DNA of 64,000 bases from Planctomycetaceae bacterium (GTDB lineage: Bacteria; Planctomycetota; Planctomycetia; Planctomycetales; Planctomycetaceae), in the NCBI GenBank assembly GCA_018699955.1, contig JABISG010000090.1, forward strand, positions 1 through 64,000, in the 5' to 3' direction. This document shows, in pieces, positions 27,064-38,004 of the stretch. Within the stretch, counting starts at the first letter, position 1. Every line of letters starts with the position of its first letter. Below the pieces are notes generated by a model. It did no database searches and had not been told where the DNA came from. It saw only the letters and a program-made list of their open reading frames with translations. The translations under genes and the position numbers were made by a program.

Positions 27064-28169
27064 ACGATCCCTTCCCATTCGGTCTCGAAGGCCCCACGGC
27101 TTTCTATCTCGTGCTCTATCTCAGCACGTTGTTAATCCACATCGTATTCATGAATTACGTGTTGGCCGGTTCGGCCTACCTCGCGGCGCATTCAGTTTTT
27201 CGTGGCCGAACAAATGAGGAGAGTCCGCTGGCCGAATTGCTCCGCGACTGGATGCCGTTCATGCTCAGCGCCGCCATCACCGCCGGCATCGCCCCGCTGT
27301 TGTTTCTGCAGGTGCTTTACCAGAAACATTTTTACACGGCGAACCTGTTACTGTTTTCTCGCTGGATGGCCATCCTGCCGGTTCTCATTGCCGGTTTTTA
27401 TCTCTCCTATTTGCTCAAGAGCAAACTCGTACATCGCTGGCCACTTGCCGGGCGGGCAGCTGTTGGTTGCGGCACGTTTGCCTGCTTTGCGTTTGTCGGC
27501 TGGTCGTGGGTCGAAAACCATTTGCTTAGCGTGCAGTCGCAGCAGGTTTGGGAAAAGGAATATGTCGATGCGACGCTGCTGTATCACAACACCGAACTGT
27601 TACCACGTTTGACGCTGTGGTTTCTTGCCGCGTTTCCGACGATGGCATTGGTTGTCGGTTGGCAACTCTGGTATCGGCAGGGTCGAAACGGCGACGGTGC
27701 GAATCAACCTGTCTTGAAGATTGCCGGTTCGCGCCGCACGGCAGTGATTGCGGTTGCCGGGATCATCATCAGCACGGTGGCAGCCCGCTACTATTGGGGG
27801 AAAATGAGTCTCGACACCCGCGATACGATCACCGGTCCGGTTGCCTTGCCGTATCTGGTGATGGCAATTGTCGGCGGCGTTGTTCAGCTTGGTGCCTGGG
27901 TGCCACAGTATCTGGCCGCACGGTTGTCGAAGAAGTGGCTCATCGTCTGCACCGCCGGACTCGTTATCAATTTCATCGGCATGGCCGTGGTGAATGAAGC
28001 GACCCGACTGGCAGCGCTCGACATCACCGAACTCTACGCGAAACACAAGCAGGCCCGTGAGGTGGGAGGCCTGTTTCTGTTTCTGCTGTTTCTGGCGATT
28101 AACTCCGGACTGATGCTGTATTGCCTGCGTTTGGTGCGCGGCGGTTGGCAGGCGGCACCGAAAGACTGA
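27060..28169 (+). CDS. Membrane partner subunit of the bd-like oxidase
   Basis: This is a 369-residue protein with about nine membrane helices, starting with the ATG that overlaps the preceding stop. It begins MNDPFPFGLEGPTAFYLVLY and contains LIHIVFMNYVLAGSAYLAA and FLQVLYQKHFYTANLLLFSR. I do not recognise it as a CydB; the opening helices rather resemble a diverged subunit-I-like fold. Coupled translation with the heme-c-fused gene makes it a partner in one membrane complex. The start could not be placed earlier without entering the upstream coding sequence in another frame. Its cofactors are unknown. Confidence 0.75.
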   Translation: MNDPFPFGLEGPTAFYLVLYLSTLLIHIVFMNYVLAGSAYLAAHSVFRGRTNEESPLAELLRDWMPFMLSAAITAGIAPLLFLQVLYQKHFYTANLLLFSRWMAILPVLIAGFYLSYLLKSKLVHRWPLAGRAAVGCGTFACFAFVGWSWVENHLLSVQSQQVWEKEYVDATLLYHNTELLPRLTLWFLAAFPTMALVVGWQLWYRQGRNGDGANQPVLKIAGSRRTAVIAVAGIIISTVAARYYWGKMSLDTRDTITGPVALPYLVMAIVGGVVQLGAWVPQYLAARLSKKWLIVCTAGLVINFIGMAVVNEATRLAALDITELYAKHKQAREVGGLFLFLLFLAINSGLMLYCLRLVRGGWQAAPKD

Positions 28170-28239
28170 CGACTGACAGAAGGGCGAATTGGTGGCGATC
28201 GCGTTTTGCCTTCCAGGTTCCTCGTTCGATAATCAATAT

Positions 28240-29223
28240 TCAATCTCCACCAACAATCCAATCCACCACCCGCCAGTCCATCCAGCGTCGATCAGGATCG
28301 ATTCCGCCACGGGCGATGTAACCCAAATGGCCGCCCGCATCGGCAATGTGTAACGTCACTGCTGACGAAAGATCGAGTGACTCAAACGGGGCAGGAGGAA
28401 CCAGCGGATCGTCTCGCGAGGTGAGAATCAACGTGGGGACACGAATCTGCGGCACAAACTGCGAGGCGCTCGAACGAGTGTAATATTCGTCAGCCGACGC
28501 AAATCCCGATTTGGGAGCGGTAAACAGTTCGTCAAACTCGCGCAGCGTTCGCGGTGGACGTGACGGCCGCTCTAACGCTGAATCGGTCAGCAACCGTGGC
28601 TGTTCGCGCAGCTGTTGGCAAAGCAGTTTGGTGAAATGCTTTCCGTACAAATGGCTCGGCGGTCGCTCCATGTGTGCCGTGCAAAGAGTGAGGTCGATGG
28701 GCGGATTGACGGCAACGGCGCGATCGAGCATGGAAGGCACGGCATCGGGCAATTCGCCCAACAGCTTCAACGTCATGTTTCCGCTTAACGAGAAGCCGGC
28801 GACGGCTAACGGGGATCCTGGACACAGTTCGCCAATGGAATTCAATGCGGCCCGTATGTCTTCGGAACGGCCCGCGTGATAGGGGAATTGCGCCAGTCCC
28901 ACGGCGGCACCGGTACCCCGATGGTCCATGCGAAATGTCCGCACGCCGCGCCCGTTCAGTTTGGCGGCGATGCGGACGAGGAATCCACTCTGATAGCATC
29001 CTGCCAATCCCGACAACAACAGCGCCGCCCGGTCTCCCTCCGTCCACTCGGCCGGCCGATCATCGTGCAACACAATCTGATCGCCATCGGCCAATTTGAC
29101 ATGATGGCGGATCGTGCCGGCCGGCGAACGGCAGCCGGGAAGCCAATAGCCGGCCAGCGTCTGCACGTGTCCCCCGCGCAACAGCGCGTGCGGCACAAAT
29201 TTGGGCATCGACGAATTCGCCAA
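28240..29223 (-). CDS. YheT-family alpha/beta hydrolase
   Basis: This is a 327-residue hydrolase of the YheT/Embryogenesis-associated EMB8 family. The N-terminus has the family pattern LLRGGHVQTLAGYWLP. It has LLLSGLAGCYQSGFL, MDHRGTGAAVGL, the nucleophile elbow VAGFSLSGNM, LILTSRDDPLVP (acidic member) and DAGGHLGYIA (catalytic His). The start ATG at 29223 has AGGAGAG-like sequence close by in the opposite-strand reading (AAGGAGAG at about 29239-29246 is on plus), so the start is by homology alone. Probably a cytoplasmic or membrane-associated carboxylesterase; substrate unknown. It is a single gene. Confidence 0.86.
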   Translation of the reverse strand: MANSSMPKFVPHALLRGGHVQTLAGYWLPGCRSPAGTIRHHVKLADGDQIVLHDDRPAEWTEGDRAALLLSGLAGCYQSGFLVRIAAKLNGRGVRTFRMDHRGTGAAVGLAQFPYHAGRSEDIRAALNSIGELCPGSPLAVAGFSLSGNMTLKLLGELPDAVPSMLDRAVAVNPPIDLTLCTAHMERPPSHLYGKHFTKLLCQQLREQPRLLTDSALERPSRPPRTLREFDELFTAPKSGFASADEYYTRSSASQFVPQIRVPTLILTSRDDPLVPPAPFESLDLSSAVTLHIADAGGHLGYIARGGIDPDRRWMDWRVVDWIVGGD

Positions 29224-29465
29224 CGATCGGTCCCACCATAAGGAGAGAAATCAAATGCGAGCGACAACTCAAACGGCTGTCTCGCGAAGTTTGAGAATTT
29301 ATCGTAGCCTAATGCCGCTGGTCAATTCGAGGGAGTCTGCTCGGATCGGGCAAGTAGTCCTTTTACCCAAATCGTTTCGCGTTACAATCCAGTCGTGATT
29401 TCCGCAGCACAGTACGGTTGTCGTTGCTCATTCCTGCTTCTCGTTGCTCCAAACTGCGTGACCCC

Positions 29466-30440
29466 ATGACCTTTGCCGTTGCACTCGACTTTTCGACGAA
29501 GCAGGAACGCCCCGTCGCGTTGGACGACGTGAACGATGCGCGGGCTCAAGGAAGCTTCTGCTGGATCGACTTGCACGCACCGAGCGAAGAAGAGCTGCGT
29601 AAGTTTCTCGATACGCTGAAAATCAGTCACGAACCAATTGACGAGGTTGCAGAATTCGGCCATCGGCCGGCATTCAATGTTTACTCCGAATGCCTGCACT
29701 TCACGTTGGCCGAGCCGCGGATGATCGATGGGGATTTTCAGAACGCTGCACTCCACGTTCTTGTGGGCGACGGATTTCTGGCCACTATCCATCAGCAAGA
29801 ATTGGAAATGATCCACCGCACGAAGAAAACCTACAGCGAAGGATTTCAGACGGCGGCATTGTCACCGGGCTTTCTGCTCTTCGAGTTGGCAGATCATCTG
29901 GCACACGTTTGCAGCCACACGTTGACGATGTTTGAAGATCAGGTTGAGGAGATTGAAGCGGAACTGTTCGGCAACACCGACGACGACATTTTTCTGCCGG
30001 TATCGGAGTTGATCCGCTCACTGCTACAGTTTCGCAAGGCCGTCGTCGCATCGCGCGAAGTGATTCACGAGTTGGCGACGCGCCGCTCACAGTTTGTTCC
30101 CGAAACGACGCAGCCCTATCTCGAAAAAAAGGCCGTGCTGCTCGAACGGTTGAGTGCCGACGCTACAACCGAGCGCGAAGTCCTTTCCGAATTTCTGAAC
30201 CTCTACATGGGCATCATCAGCCATCGAACCAATCGCGTGGTAACCCAACTGACCATCGTCAGCTCCATCTTCCTGCCGCTTGCCTTCATAACCGGTTTAT
30301 ACGGCATGAACTTCGACACGAAGTGGCCGTGGAACATGCCGGAACTGCGACACGAATTCGGGTACTTGGGGTTCTGGATATTTTCCGGCGTGCTGGTGGT
30401 CGGTATGGTGCTGTGGATGCGACTGCGGCGGTTCTTCTGA
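29466..30440 (+). CDS. corA: CorA-type magnesium/cobalt transporter
   Basis: The ATG at 29466 gives 324 residues, normal for CorA; the upstream frame to 29418 is unsupported. The N-terminal cytoplasmic domain contains FCWIDLHAPSEEELRKF and HEPIDEVAEFGHRPAFNVYS. Two C-terminal helices follow, with the selectivity motif YGMNF between them (LPLAFITGLYGMNFDTKWPW), then LVVGMVLWMRLRRFF at the end. It would be a homopentameric Mg2+ channel in the cytoplasmic membrane. It stands alone; no Mg riboswitch is visible upstream. Confidence 0.93.
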   Translation: MTFAVALDFSTKQERPVALDDVNDARAQGSFCWIDLHAPSEEELRKFLDTLKISHEPIDEVAEFGHRPAFNVYSECLHFTLAEPRMIDGDFQNAALHVLVGDGFLATIHQQELEMIHRTKKTYSEGFQTAALSPGFLLFELADHLAHVCSHTLTMFEDQVEEIEAELFGNTDDDIFLPVSELIRSLLQFRKAVVASREVIHELATRRSQFVPETTQPYLEKKAVLLERLSADATTEREVLSEFLNLYMGIISHRTNRVVTQLTIVSSIFLPLAFITGLYGMNFDTKWPWNMPELRHEFGYLGFWIFSGVLVVGMVLWMRLRRFF

Positions 30441-30505
30441 GGTCGATCCCACGGGCCGCAGTCGAGGGCTTTGGGAGGCGACTTAACGACCTGAGCCTCA
30501 ATCGA

Positions 30506-31618
30506 TTACCAGCGTTCCACCGGTCCCGAGGGAACCGGCACGTGCATCTGCGGCAGAATGCCGGTCCGCGTGCCACGCACCGGGCCGTCTTCAGCAATGT
30601 CATCGAGGGCAGCATCGAGTTCCGCCCGCGTGCGGGCCAACTGAAACTGATGCCTTAACCGCGCACGAACGCGCATCGCCTTCAGATACCAATGGCCTGT
30701 CTTGCGAAAAATAATGGCCGCCGCCTGCGTACCGCGCAGCTCTTCCAGATAACCGAATTGCCGCTTCAGCAATTCCATTCGCTCGTTAAAGTTGCCGGGA
30801 GGATCGAAGCTCCCGGTCTCTTCCCATTGTTGCAGTTGGCGAAAGATCCACGGGTTCGCCAACGCCCCGCGACCGACTGAAACACCGTGACAGCCGGTCT
30901 CGCGTAACATCTGCGCCGCATCGGCGACGGTGCGCACATCGCCGTTGCCGATCACCGGAATGTGCTGCACCGCCGCGACGACTTGCCGGATGCCGTCGCG
31001 ACTGACGCTGCCGCTGAAACCCTGTGCGCGCGTTCGGCCGTGAATTGCAATGGCCGCCACGCCGACCTGTTCAAATTCCCGAGCGAATTTCGGTGCGGTC
31101 AATTGTGTGTCGTCCCAGCCGAGCCGCATTTTGACGGTCACCGGAATCTTCACCGCGTCGACTACGCTGCGCACCAGCGAGACGGTTTCGTCGGCGCATC
31201 GCATCATGCCGGCACCGGAACCCCGCTTGGCAATCCGCTCGACGGGACAGCCCATGTTGATATCGACTGAGTCCACGTTGCGAGCTTCGAGAAACTGTGC
31301 CGCGTCGCGCATCTTGATTGGATCGTTGCCAAAAATCTGAACGGCAAACGGGCTATCTTCGGGACAGGTTTCCGTCAACTGCAGCGACTTGCGGCTGCCG
31401 CTTAACAGTCCGTGGGCATTCACCAGATCGGTCGTCGCCAGTCCCACACCACCCAACTCGCGCACGATTCGACGAAACGGCAGGTTGGTAAAACCCGCCA
31501 GTGGAGAAAGTGAATACCGCGTTGCCAACTGCAGCGCGCCGTAACGCAACGGCGGCATTGTGGTCGGAATGAGTGGATCGGGAATATCGGTCACGGACTC
31601 GCCTGTTTCGACAAACAT
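30506..31618 (-). CDS. dusB: tRNA-dihydrouridine synthase
   Basis: This is a 370-residue flavoenzyme that reduces uridine in the tRNA D-loop. Family motifs are LSPLAGFTNLPFRRIVRE, FAVQIFGNDP, SVDINMGCPVERIAKRGSGA, the FMN-site segment ITVKMRLGWDD, AIAIHGRTRAQGF and VIGNGDVRTVADA. It is about 30-40 residues longer than usual at the C-terminus, which ends in a proline-rich tail. The DusB assignment is by overall pattern and is not certain. The start ATG at 31618 touches the palindromic element at 31619-31668. It is a single gene. Confidence 0.88.
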   Translation of the reverse strand: MFVETGESVTDIPDPLIPTTMPPLRYGALQLATRYSLSPLAGFTNLPFRRIVRELGGVGLATTDLVNAHGLLSGSRKSLQLTETCPEDSPFAVQIFGNDPIKMRDAAQFLEARNVDSVDINMGCPVERIAKRGSGAGMMRCADETVSLVRSVVDAVKIPVTVKMRLGWDDTQLTAPKFAREFEQVGVAAIAIHGRTRAQGFSGSVSRDGIRQVVAAVQHIPVIGNGDVRTVADAAQMLRETGCHGVSVGRGALANPWIFRQLQQWEETGSFDPPGNFNERMELLKRQFGYLEELRGTQAAAIIFRKTGHWYLKAMRVRARLRHQFQLARTRAELDAALDDIAEDGPVRGTRTGILPQMHVPVPSGPVERW

Positions 31619-31668
31619 CGCTGCGACTCAACAAGTCGCAGACGACTGCGATGCATTGCATCTCAGCT
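31619..31668. repeat. Palindromic repeat, GCGACTC family, copy 1
   Basis: CTGCGACTCAACAAGTCGCA is followed by GACG and then TGCGATGCATTGCATC. The unit is two adjacent hairpins, the second a perfect-looking small palindrome. Related copies are at 32950-32977 and 51399-51471. Confidence 0.65.
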
Positions 31669-31733
31669 AAAAACTCATTCGCGACATTCAGGACAAAGAT
31701 TTCGTTGCCTTCCCGCGTTATGCTAATCTATCG

Positions 31734-33005
31734 ATGCCGCCCTGTCTTGAGAACCTTGACCGTCACGTTCGGCGAACTGGAGATGCGCAATTGCCAACAC
31801 CAATCCTCGCCCACGGCAGCAATGTTGTCCTGTACGTCATCGCGTTTCTGGTTGTCATTTTGCTGGCTGAAATGGCTGCTGTTGTCGTTGTATTGGCCGT
31901 AGTCGATCTGTTCGTCGGGACGGGCGTACTGCTGCTTCTCAAGAAGAAACGGCATCTGTTCTGGACGCTGCCCGTCCTCAACGTCGTTTGCTGGTATTCC
32001 GTTGGGAGCCTCTGTTTGTGGTTGCCCGACTGGGGGGAACAGCTGGTCGAATTCAATCTCTGGGCAATCAGCATCGCCGACGGGTTGATGTATCCGCTGT
32101 CATTCGCAGTCGGCCTGATGACGGCGGGAATGCTCGCGCCATTTCAAATGGCGGCCAACAAGATCGCTGGACCGGGCGAAGAATCGACGCCCACCCCTCT
32201 CACCGAACCATCCATTTCCCGTCCGGCAGCCGTTGGTCGTTGGCCTTCCTTTCGCGAGGGCTTTCTGGCTCCGTGGGATGGGTTGACCTACATGTGCCGA
32301 CATCGCGAATTGTGGAAATACGGCATCGTGCCGATCATTCTTAACGTGTTGATTACCGGTTTGGTGTTGGTCGTCCTGTTGGTCACTGTTGGCTTTGCCA
32401 TCGACTGGTTACACCCGAAGTTCTCCGGTGGCTGGGGCTGGGTCGCATTGGAGATTGTCTGCGGCATCGCACTCGCCGCGCTGGCCGTGCTGGGGGCATT
32501 CGGAAGTTGGCTGCTGTTGCAAGCCGTTTTGTGCGGGTTCTTTTACGGCAAGCTGGCCGCGCAGGTGGAGTTGAAACTCGGCATGAGTCCCCAGGAAATA
32601 CGAGAAGTCTCACTGAAGGCACAAACCATCGACGCTGTTCGCGACATTTCATTGCTGGTGAGTGTAAACATTGGACTGCTGGTGTTACACATCGTGCCGG
32701 TTATCGGTTCGCTGGTTGCGACCGTCGCGAGCACGTATTTCAACCTGTTAATTCTCGGCGGCGATTTCGTCGCATTTCCGCTCGACCTGCGCGGCACGCG
32801 GAGGGCAAAGAAGCGTGCGTTCGTCAAACGATTTCGTTTTCACACACTGGGATTAGGAGCAGCCGTTATTCTGTTGATGCTGATTCCGGTCGTCGGTGCG
32901 GTCTTGTTGACGACCGCTGTTACCGGTTCGGTGCTGCTGCATCGTCGTCAGCTGCGACTCAATGAGTCGCAGACGGCTACCATAAATTCCATCGCAGCTG
33001 ATTGA
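31734..33005 (+). CDS. EI24-domain membrane protein
   Basis: This is a 423-residue protein with about eight hydrophobic helices. The C-terminal 250 residues match the EI24/CysZ family: FREGFLAPWDGLTYMCRHRE, FGSWLLLQAVLCGFFYGKLA, and FNLLILGGDFVAFPLDL. CysZ-like proteins move sulfate in some bacteria, but no sulfur genes are nearby. The N-terminal 150 residues add two or three helices and a cytoplasmic linker. A TTG at 31791 with GGAG 8 bases upstream may be the true start, because residues before it do not look coding. The last dozen residues (LRLNESQTATINS) come from the palindromic repeat at 32950-32977. Confidence 0.82.
   Translation: MPPCLENLDRHVRRTGDAQLPTPILAHGSNVVLYVIAFLVVILLAEMAAVVVVLAVVDLFVGTGVLLLLKKKRHLFWTLPVLNVVCWYSVGSLCLWLPDWGEQLVEFNLWAISIADGLMYPLSFAVGLMTAGMLAPFQMAANKIAGPGEESTPTPLTEPSISRPAAVGRWPSFREGFLAPWDGLTYMCRHRELWKYGIVPIILNVLITGLVLVVLLVTVGFAIDWLHPKFSGGWGWVALEIVCGIALAALAVLGAFGSWLLLQAVLCGFFYGKLAAQVELKLGMSPQEIREVSLKAQTIDAVRDISLLVSVNIGLLVLHIVPVIGSLVATVASTYFNLLILGGDFVAFPLDLRGTRRAKKRAFVKRFRFHTLGLGAAVILLMLIPVVGAVLLTTAVTGSVLLHRRQLRLNESQTATINSIAAD
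32950..32977. repeat. Palindromic repeat, GCGACTC family, copy 2 (inside CDS)
   Basis: AGCTGCGACTCAATGAGTCG followed by CAGACGG lies inside the 3' end of the EI24 gene. It shares the GCGACTCAAxxAGTCGCAGACG core with the copy at 31619. The repeat is translated as LRLNESQTA near the C-terminus. Confidence 0.6.
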
Positions 33006-33014
33006 GCATCGCGA

Positions 33015-33731
33015 CTATCCCGCTTCGACAAACCGCCGTGCTGAATCGATCAACATGGCTTTGACCCATTCCGTCTTCACGACGTCCAAGCCCACGCGCT
33101 GACCGGCGCTGCGAATGCGGTCGTGAATTTCCTCGATGGCATCAACGACTTCCTTGCGCCCCGGCTCGCCCGGATAGCCGATGCCCTGCGCGAAATCGTT
33201 CGGGCCGACGGAGAAGTAATCGATACCGGGGACACTCAAAATCTCGTCGAGATTCTCCTTCACGCCGCCGTCTTCCAGCAACGCGACGACGATCATGTTG
33301 TCGTTACACTGCTGATAGTATGCTTTCTTGTCTTTCAACTCGAAGTCGTAGTCACAACCGCGATTTCCGCCGAATGAACGTTCGCCCTGTGGACCAAACA
33401 GGCAGGCTTTGACAAGCTGTTCGGCATCGGCCTGCGATGCGATGTGCGGCCCCATGATTCCCTGAATTCCCCGATCGAGATACTGCAACACCGTTGATGA
33501 TTGAATGTTGGGAACACGGGCGATTGGCGTCACGCCGACCGATTCTGCCGTCCGACAATGATCTTCCAAATCGCTCAAACTGAACGGACCGTGCTCGCCA
33601 TCGAGCCAAACGAAATCGAAATTGAACGGTGCCAGTATCTCGATGACGTGCGGCGAGGGATACGTGAGGTTGTACCCGCTGGCAATTCGGCCTTCGGCGA
33701 TGGCGGCTTTGATGCGATTGGGGTGTTTCAT
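33015..33731 (-). CDS. HpcH/HpaI-family aldolase
   Basis: This is a 238-residue class II aldolase of the HpcH/HpaI type (4-hydroxy-2-oxo-acid aldolases, citrate-lyase beta relatives). Motifs are FDFVWLDGEHGPFSL, VPNIQSSTVLQYLDRG, GIQGIMGPHIASQADAE and YFSVGPNDFAQGIG. It would cleave or form 2-keto-acid aldehyde adducts using a divalent metal. The exact substrate is unknown. The gene ends 10 bases from the convergent EI24 gene. It precedes, on the opposite strand, a Gfo/Idh/MocA gene; the two are divergent around a 190-bp gap. Confidence 0.9.
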   Translation of the reverse strand: MKHPNRIKAAIAEGRIASGYNLTYPSPHVIEILAPFNFDFVWLDGEHGPFSLSDLEDHCRTAESVGVTPIARVPNIQSSTVLQYLDRGIQGIMGPHIASQADAEQLVKACLFGPQGERSFGGNRGCDYDFELKDKKAYYQQCNDNMIVVALLEDGGVKENLDEILSVPGIDYFSVGPNDFAQGIGYPGEPGRKEVVDAIEEIHDRIRSAGQRVGLDVVKTEWVKAMLIDSARRFVEAG

Positions 33732-33923
33732 GGTGCGAGGGCTTTCATTTCAAGGGATGGGCGGTGCCTGTTTGTACGACACAAATCGCCGCAATTCAAC
33801 CACACATGCTGGGCGCAGCCTGTTGATGTGGTATTATGGGGAAGAGAGACCGATTGCTTACGATTGTCCGTGGCAGTGCCCGGTTCTTCCTTCTAATACA
33901 AATGACATCGCAGGAGTTGTTTC

Positions 33924-35270
33924 ATGAGTCATCAGACGACACGTCGTGATTTCGTCAAGCAGTCGGCCGCGCTCGGCACCGCTTGGTGGGTCGGTTCGCA
34001 GTCGGCATTTGCCCTCAGCAAGTCGCCGTTGGAAAAGATTAACTTCGCGTGCATCGGTGTCGATGGCAAGGGATCGAGCGATTCCAACTCCGCCGGCGGA
34101 GCAGGAAACATCGTCGCTTTGTGCGATATTGACGACAACCGCATGGCTCGGAAGGCGGCCGCGTACAAAGACGCCAAGAAGTACAACGACTACCGCGTCA
34201 TGCTCGACGAAATGGGCGACAAGATCGACGCCGTCACCGTCAGTACGCCCGATCATAGTCACGCCGCAGCCAGCATGTTGGCCATGAAAAAGGGCAAGCA
34301 TTGCTTCACGCAAAAGCCGCTCACATGGTCGCTGTACGAAGCCCGCGTGTTGCGAGAAACCGCTGCGAAGATGAAAGTCTGCACGCAGATGGGCAACCAG
34401 GGGACCGCTGAGAACCGTCTGCGAACGGATGTTGAAATCGTTCGCTCCGGCGCCATCGGCAACGTAACCGAAATTCATATTTGGACAAACCGTCCTGTGT
34501 GGCCGCAGGGAACCGGCCGGCCGAAAGGCTCCGATCCCATTCCGAAGAACCTGCACTGGGATCTCTTCCTCGGCCCGGCAGGAGAGCGGCCGTATGTTGC
34601 GGGAGTCTATCACCCGTTCAAGTGGCGCGGCTGGATCGATTTCGGCACCGGCGCACTGGGCGACATGGCTTGCCACACGATGAACATGCCTGTCATGGCC
34701 CTCGATTTGTTCGACCCGATCAGCGTCGTGGCCGACACGTCCGGTATCGTCGAGAACGAATCCTACCCGAAGTACTCCGTCATCACTTACCAATTCCCGG
34801 CCCGCGGTAAGTTGCCGGCCTGTAAGATGATCTGGTACGACGGCGGAAAACGTCCGCCGGAAAGCCTCGGCCTGGGTGAAGTCAAATTGCCGGGACGTGG
34901 CTCCGTATTGGTTGGTGACAAGGGAACGCTCATTTCGCATGGCGACTACTCTGGTCAGAAGACCGACTTGTTGCCCGGCAAGAAATTCGCCGACTTCGAA
35001 AATCCCGAGCAAACGTTGCCGCGGGCAACGGGCAGCGATGCCCACTTCCGCGAGTTTGCACAGGCGATTCTCGCGAACGAGCCGACCAAGGCACTGTCGA
35101 ACTTCGACCACGCCGGTCGCCTGACCGAAACCGTTCTGCTCGGCAACCTCTCGTTGCGGGGCGGCGGCAAGTTGATCGAATGGGATGCGAAGAACCTCAA
35201 AGCGACGAACTTCAAAGACCAGGATAAACTGGCCATCAAACGCGAATACCGCGAAGGTTGGACGCTGTAA
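33924..35270 (+). CDS. Gfo/Idh/MocA-family oxidoreductase, Tat-exported
   Basis: This 448-residue protein starts with a twin-arginine signal [17 protein letters not shown]. The Rossmann fold ([32 protein letters not shown]) and [16 protein letters not shown] are typical. The catalytic region reads [15 protein letters not shown], keeping lysine and proline of the family EKP motif but with Q before K. The C-terminal beta-sheet domain contains [13 protein letters not shown] and [15 protein letters not shown], as in the planctomycete branch. Planctomycetes carry many such enzymes with Tat signals, presumably acting on sugars or sugar acids outside the cytoplasm. A perfect terminator follows at 35295-35330. 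Confidence 0.9.
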   Translation: MSHQTTRRDFVKQSAALGTAWWVGSQSAFALSKSPLEKINFACIGVDGKGSSDSNSAGGAGNIVALCDIDDNRMARKAAAYKDAKKYNDYRVMLDEMGDKIDAVTVSTPDHSHAAASMLAMKKGKHCFTQKPLTWSLYEARVLRETAAKMKVCTQMGNQGTAENRLRTDVEIVRSGAIGNVTEIHIWTNRPVWPQGTGRPKGSDPIPKNLHWDLFLGPAGERPYVAGVYHPFKWRGWIDFGTGALGDMACHTMNMPVMALDLFDPISVVADTSGIVENESYPKYSVITYQFPARGKLPACKMIWYDGGKRPPESLGLGEVKLPGRGSVLVGDKGTLISHGDYSGQKTDLLPGKKFADFENPEQTLPRATGSDAHFREFAQAILANEPTKALSNFDHAGRLTETVLLGNLSLRGGGKLIEWDAKNLKATNFKDQDKLAIKREYREGWTL

Positions 35271-35294
35271 CGCGGACGATTTCACGAACGATAA

Positions 35295-35330
35295 CGGCCG
35301 GAAGACGCCCATGTCTTCCGGCCGTTTTTT
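35295..35330 (+). terminator. Rho-independent terminator after the Gfo/Idh/MocA gene
   Basis: A perfect 12-bp stem CGGCCGGAAGAC with GTCTTCCGGCCG and a 6-base loop runs into TTTTTT at 35325-35330. It starts 25 bases after the stop. Confidence 0.93.
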
Positions 35331-35338
35331 CGTACAAT

Positions 35339-35413
35339 AGAAGCCTGAAGCGCAAGCGAAGGGTGATTCCAGAGCGATGCCAAAATGCTCCTTCGCTTGC
35401 GCTTCAGGCTTCT
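35339..35413. repeat. Palindromic repeat, GCAAGCAAGGG family, copy C
   Basis: AGAAGCCTGAAGCGCAAGCG with AAGGG pairs with a nearly exact complement at 35390-35413 that ends GCTTCAGGCTTCT. The inner part AGCGCAAGCGAAGGG is shared with copies A and B, while the outer bases differ. It lies between two convergent genes (LigA stop at 35442). Confidence 0.65.
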
Positions 35414-35441
35414 ATGTTATGCGATGATGCCAAACGACCGA

Positions 35442-37523
<2,082 letters not shown>

Positions 37524-37580
37524 CTAAGGTGCAGAGATTCGCCAAGAAACCTAAAATGAGAAGACATTGAGTGAGAAGGA

Positions 37581-37916
37581 TTATCGAACGAACCAAGCTT
37601 GAATATACAGTGCGACAGCGATGACGATCGAGGCAATGACACTGACAAATGTCGCAATCAACAAGACAGGCGGTAGATGGGCCCAAGCATCACCAGCCAA
37701 AACGGGGTTGTTGCGATGCACAACAAAAATATCGATGCTGAACCAAAGGATCACCATCGCTGGTCCGGAAAACAACGCGACCAAAGGAATCCAACTGCGC
37801 GACTTTCTGTCAGATCGCAATTTGGGGCGAGAAAACACAAGAAGAATGCAGGTGCCAACGACCAGCATGAAGCCAGCCATTCTTACGTTTGGCCACATGT
37901 CCGTTAATGCCAACAT
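37581..37916 (-). CDS. Small membrane protein, unrecognised
   Basis: This is a 111-residue protein with three hydrophobic helices (AGFMLVVGTCILLVF, IPLVALFSGPAMVILWFSID, PPVLLIATFVSVIASIVIAV) and a polar loop HRNNPVLAGDAWAHLP. The base composition is lower in GC than the neighbours. No family is recognised. It lies upstream of ligA on the same strand with a 114-bp gap, so an independent transcript is likely. Confidence 0.6.
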   Translation of the reverse strand: MLALTDMWPNVRMAGFMLVVGTCILLVFSRPKLRSDRKSRSWIPLVALFSGPAMVILWFSIDIFVVHRNNPVLAGDAWAHLPPVLLIATFVSVIASIVIAVALYIQAWFVR

Positions 37917-38004
37917 CTCTAGAATTCCGATTTCTATTAGCGAATTCCACGTCCGTATGCACTGTATCCATTACAAAATGCCGTGGCGTAGCGGTCTTGT
38001 CGGT

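Noticed and set aside
33858-35312. 484-codon antisense open frame over the Gfo/Idh/MocA gene
   Set aside because: The plus-strand gene has clear motifs and a terminator; the antisense frame has none.
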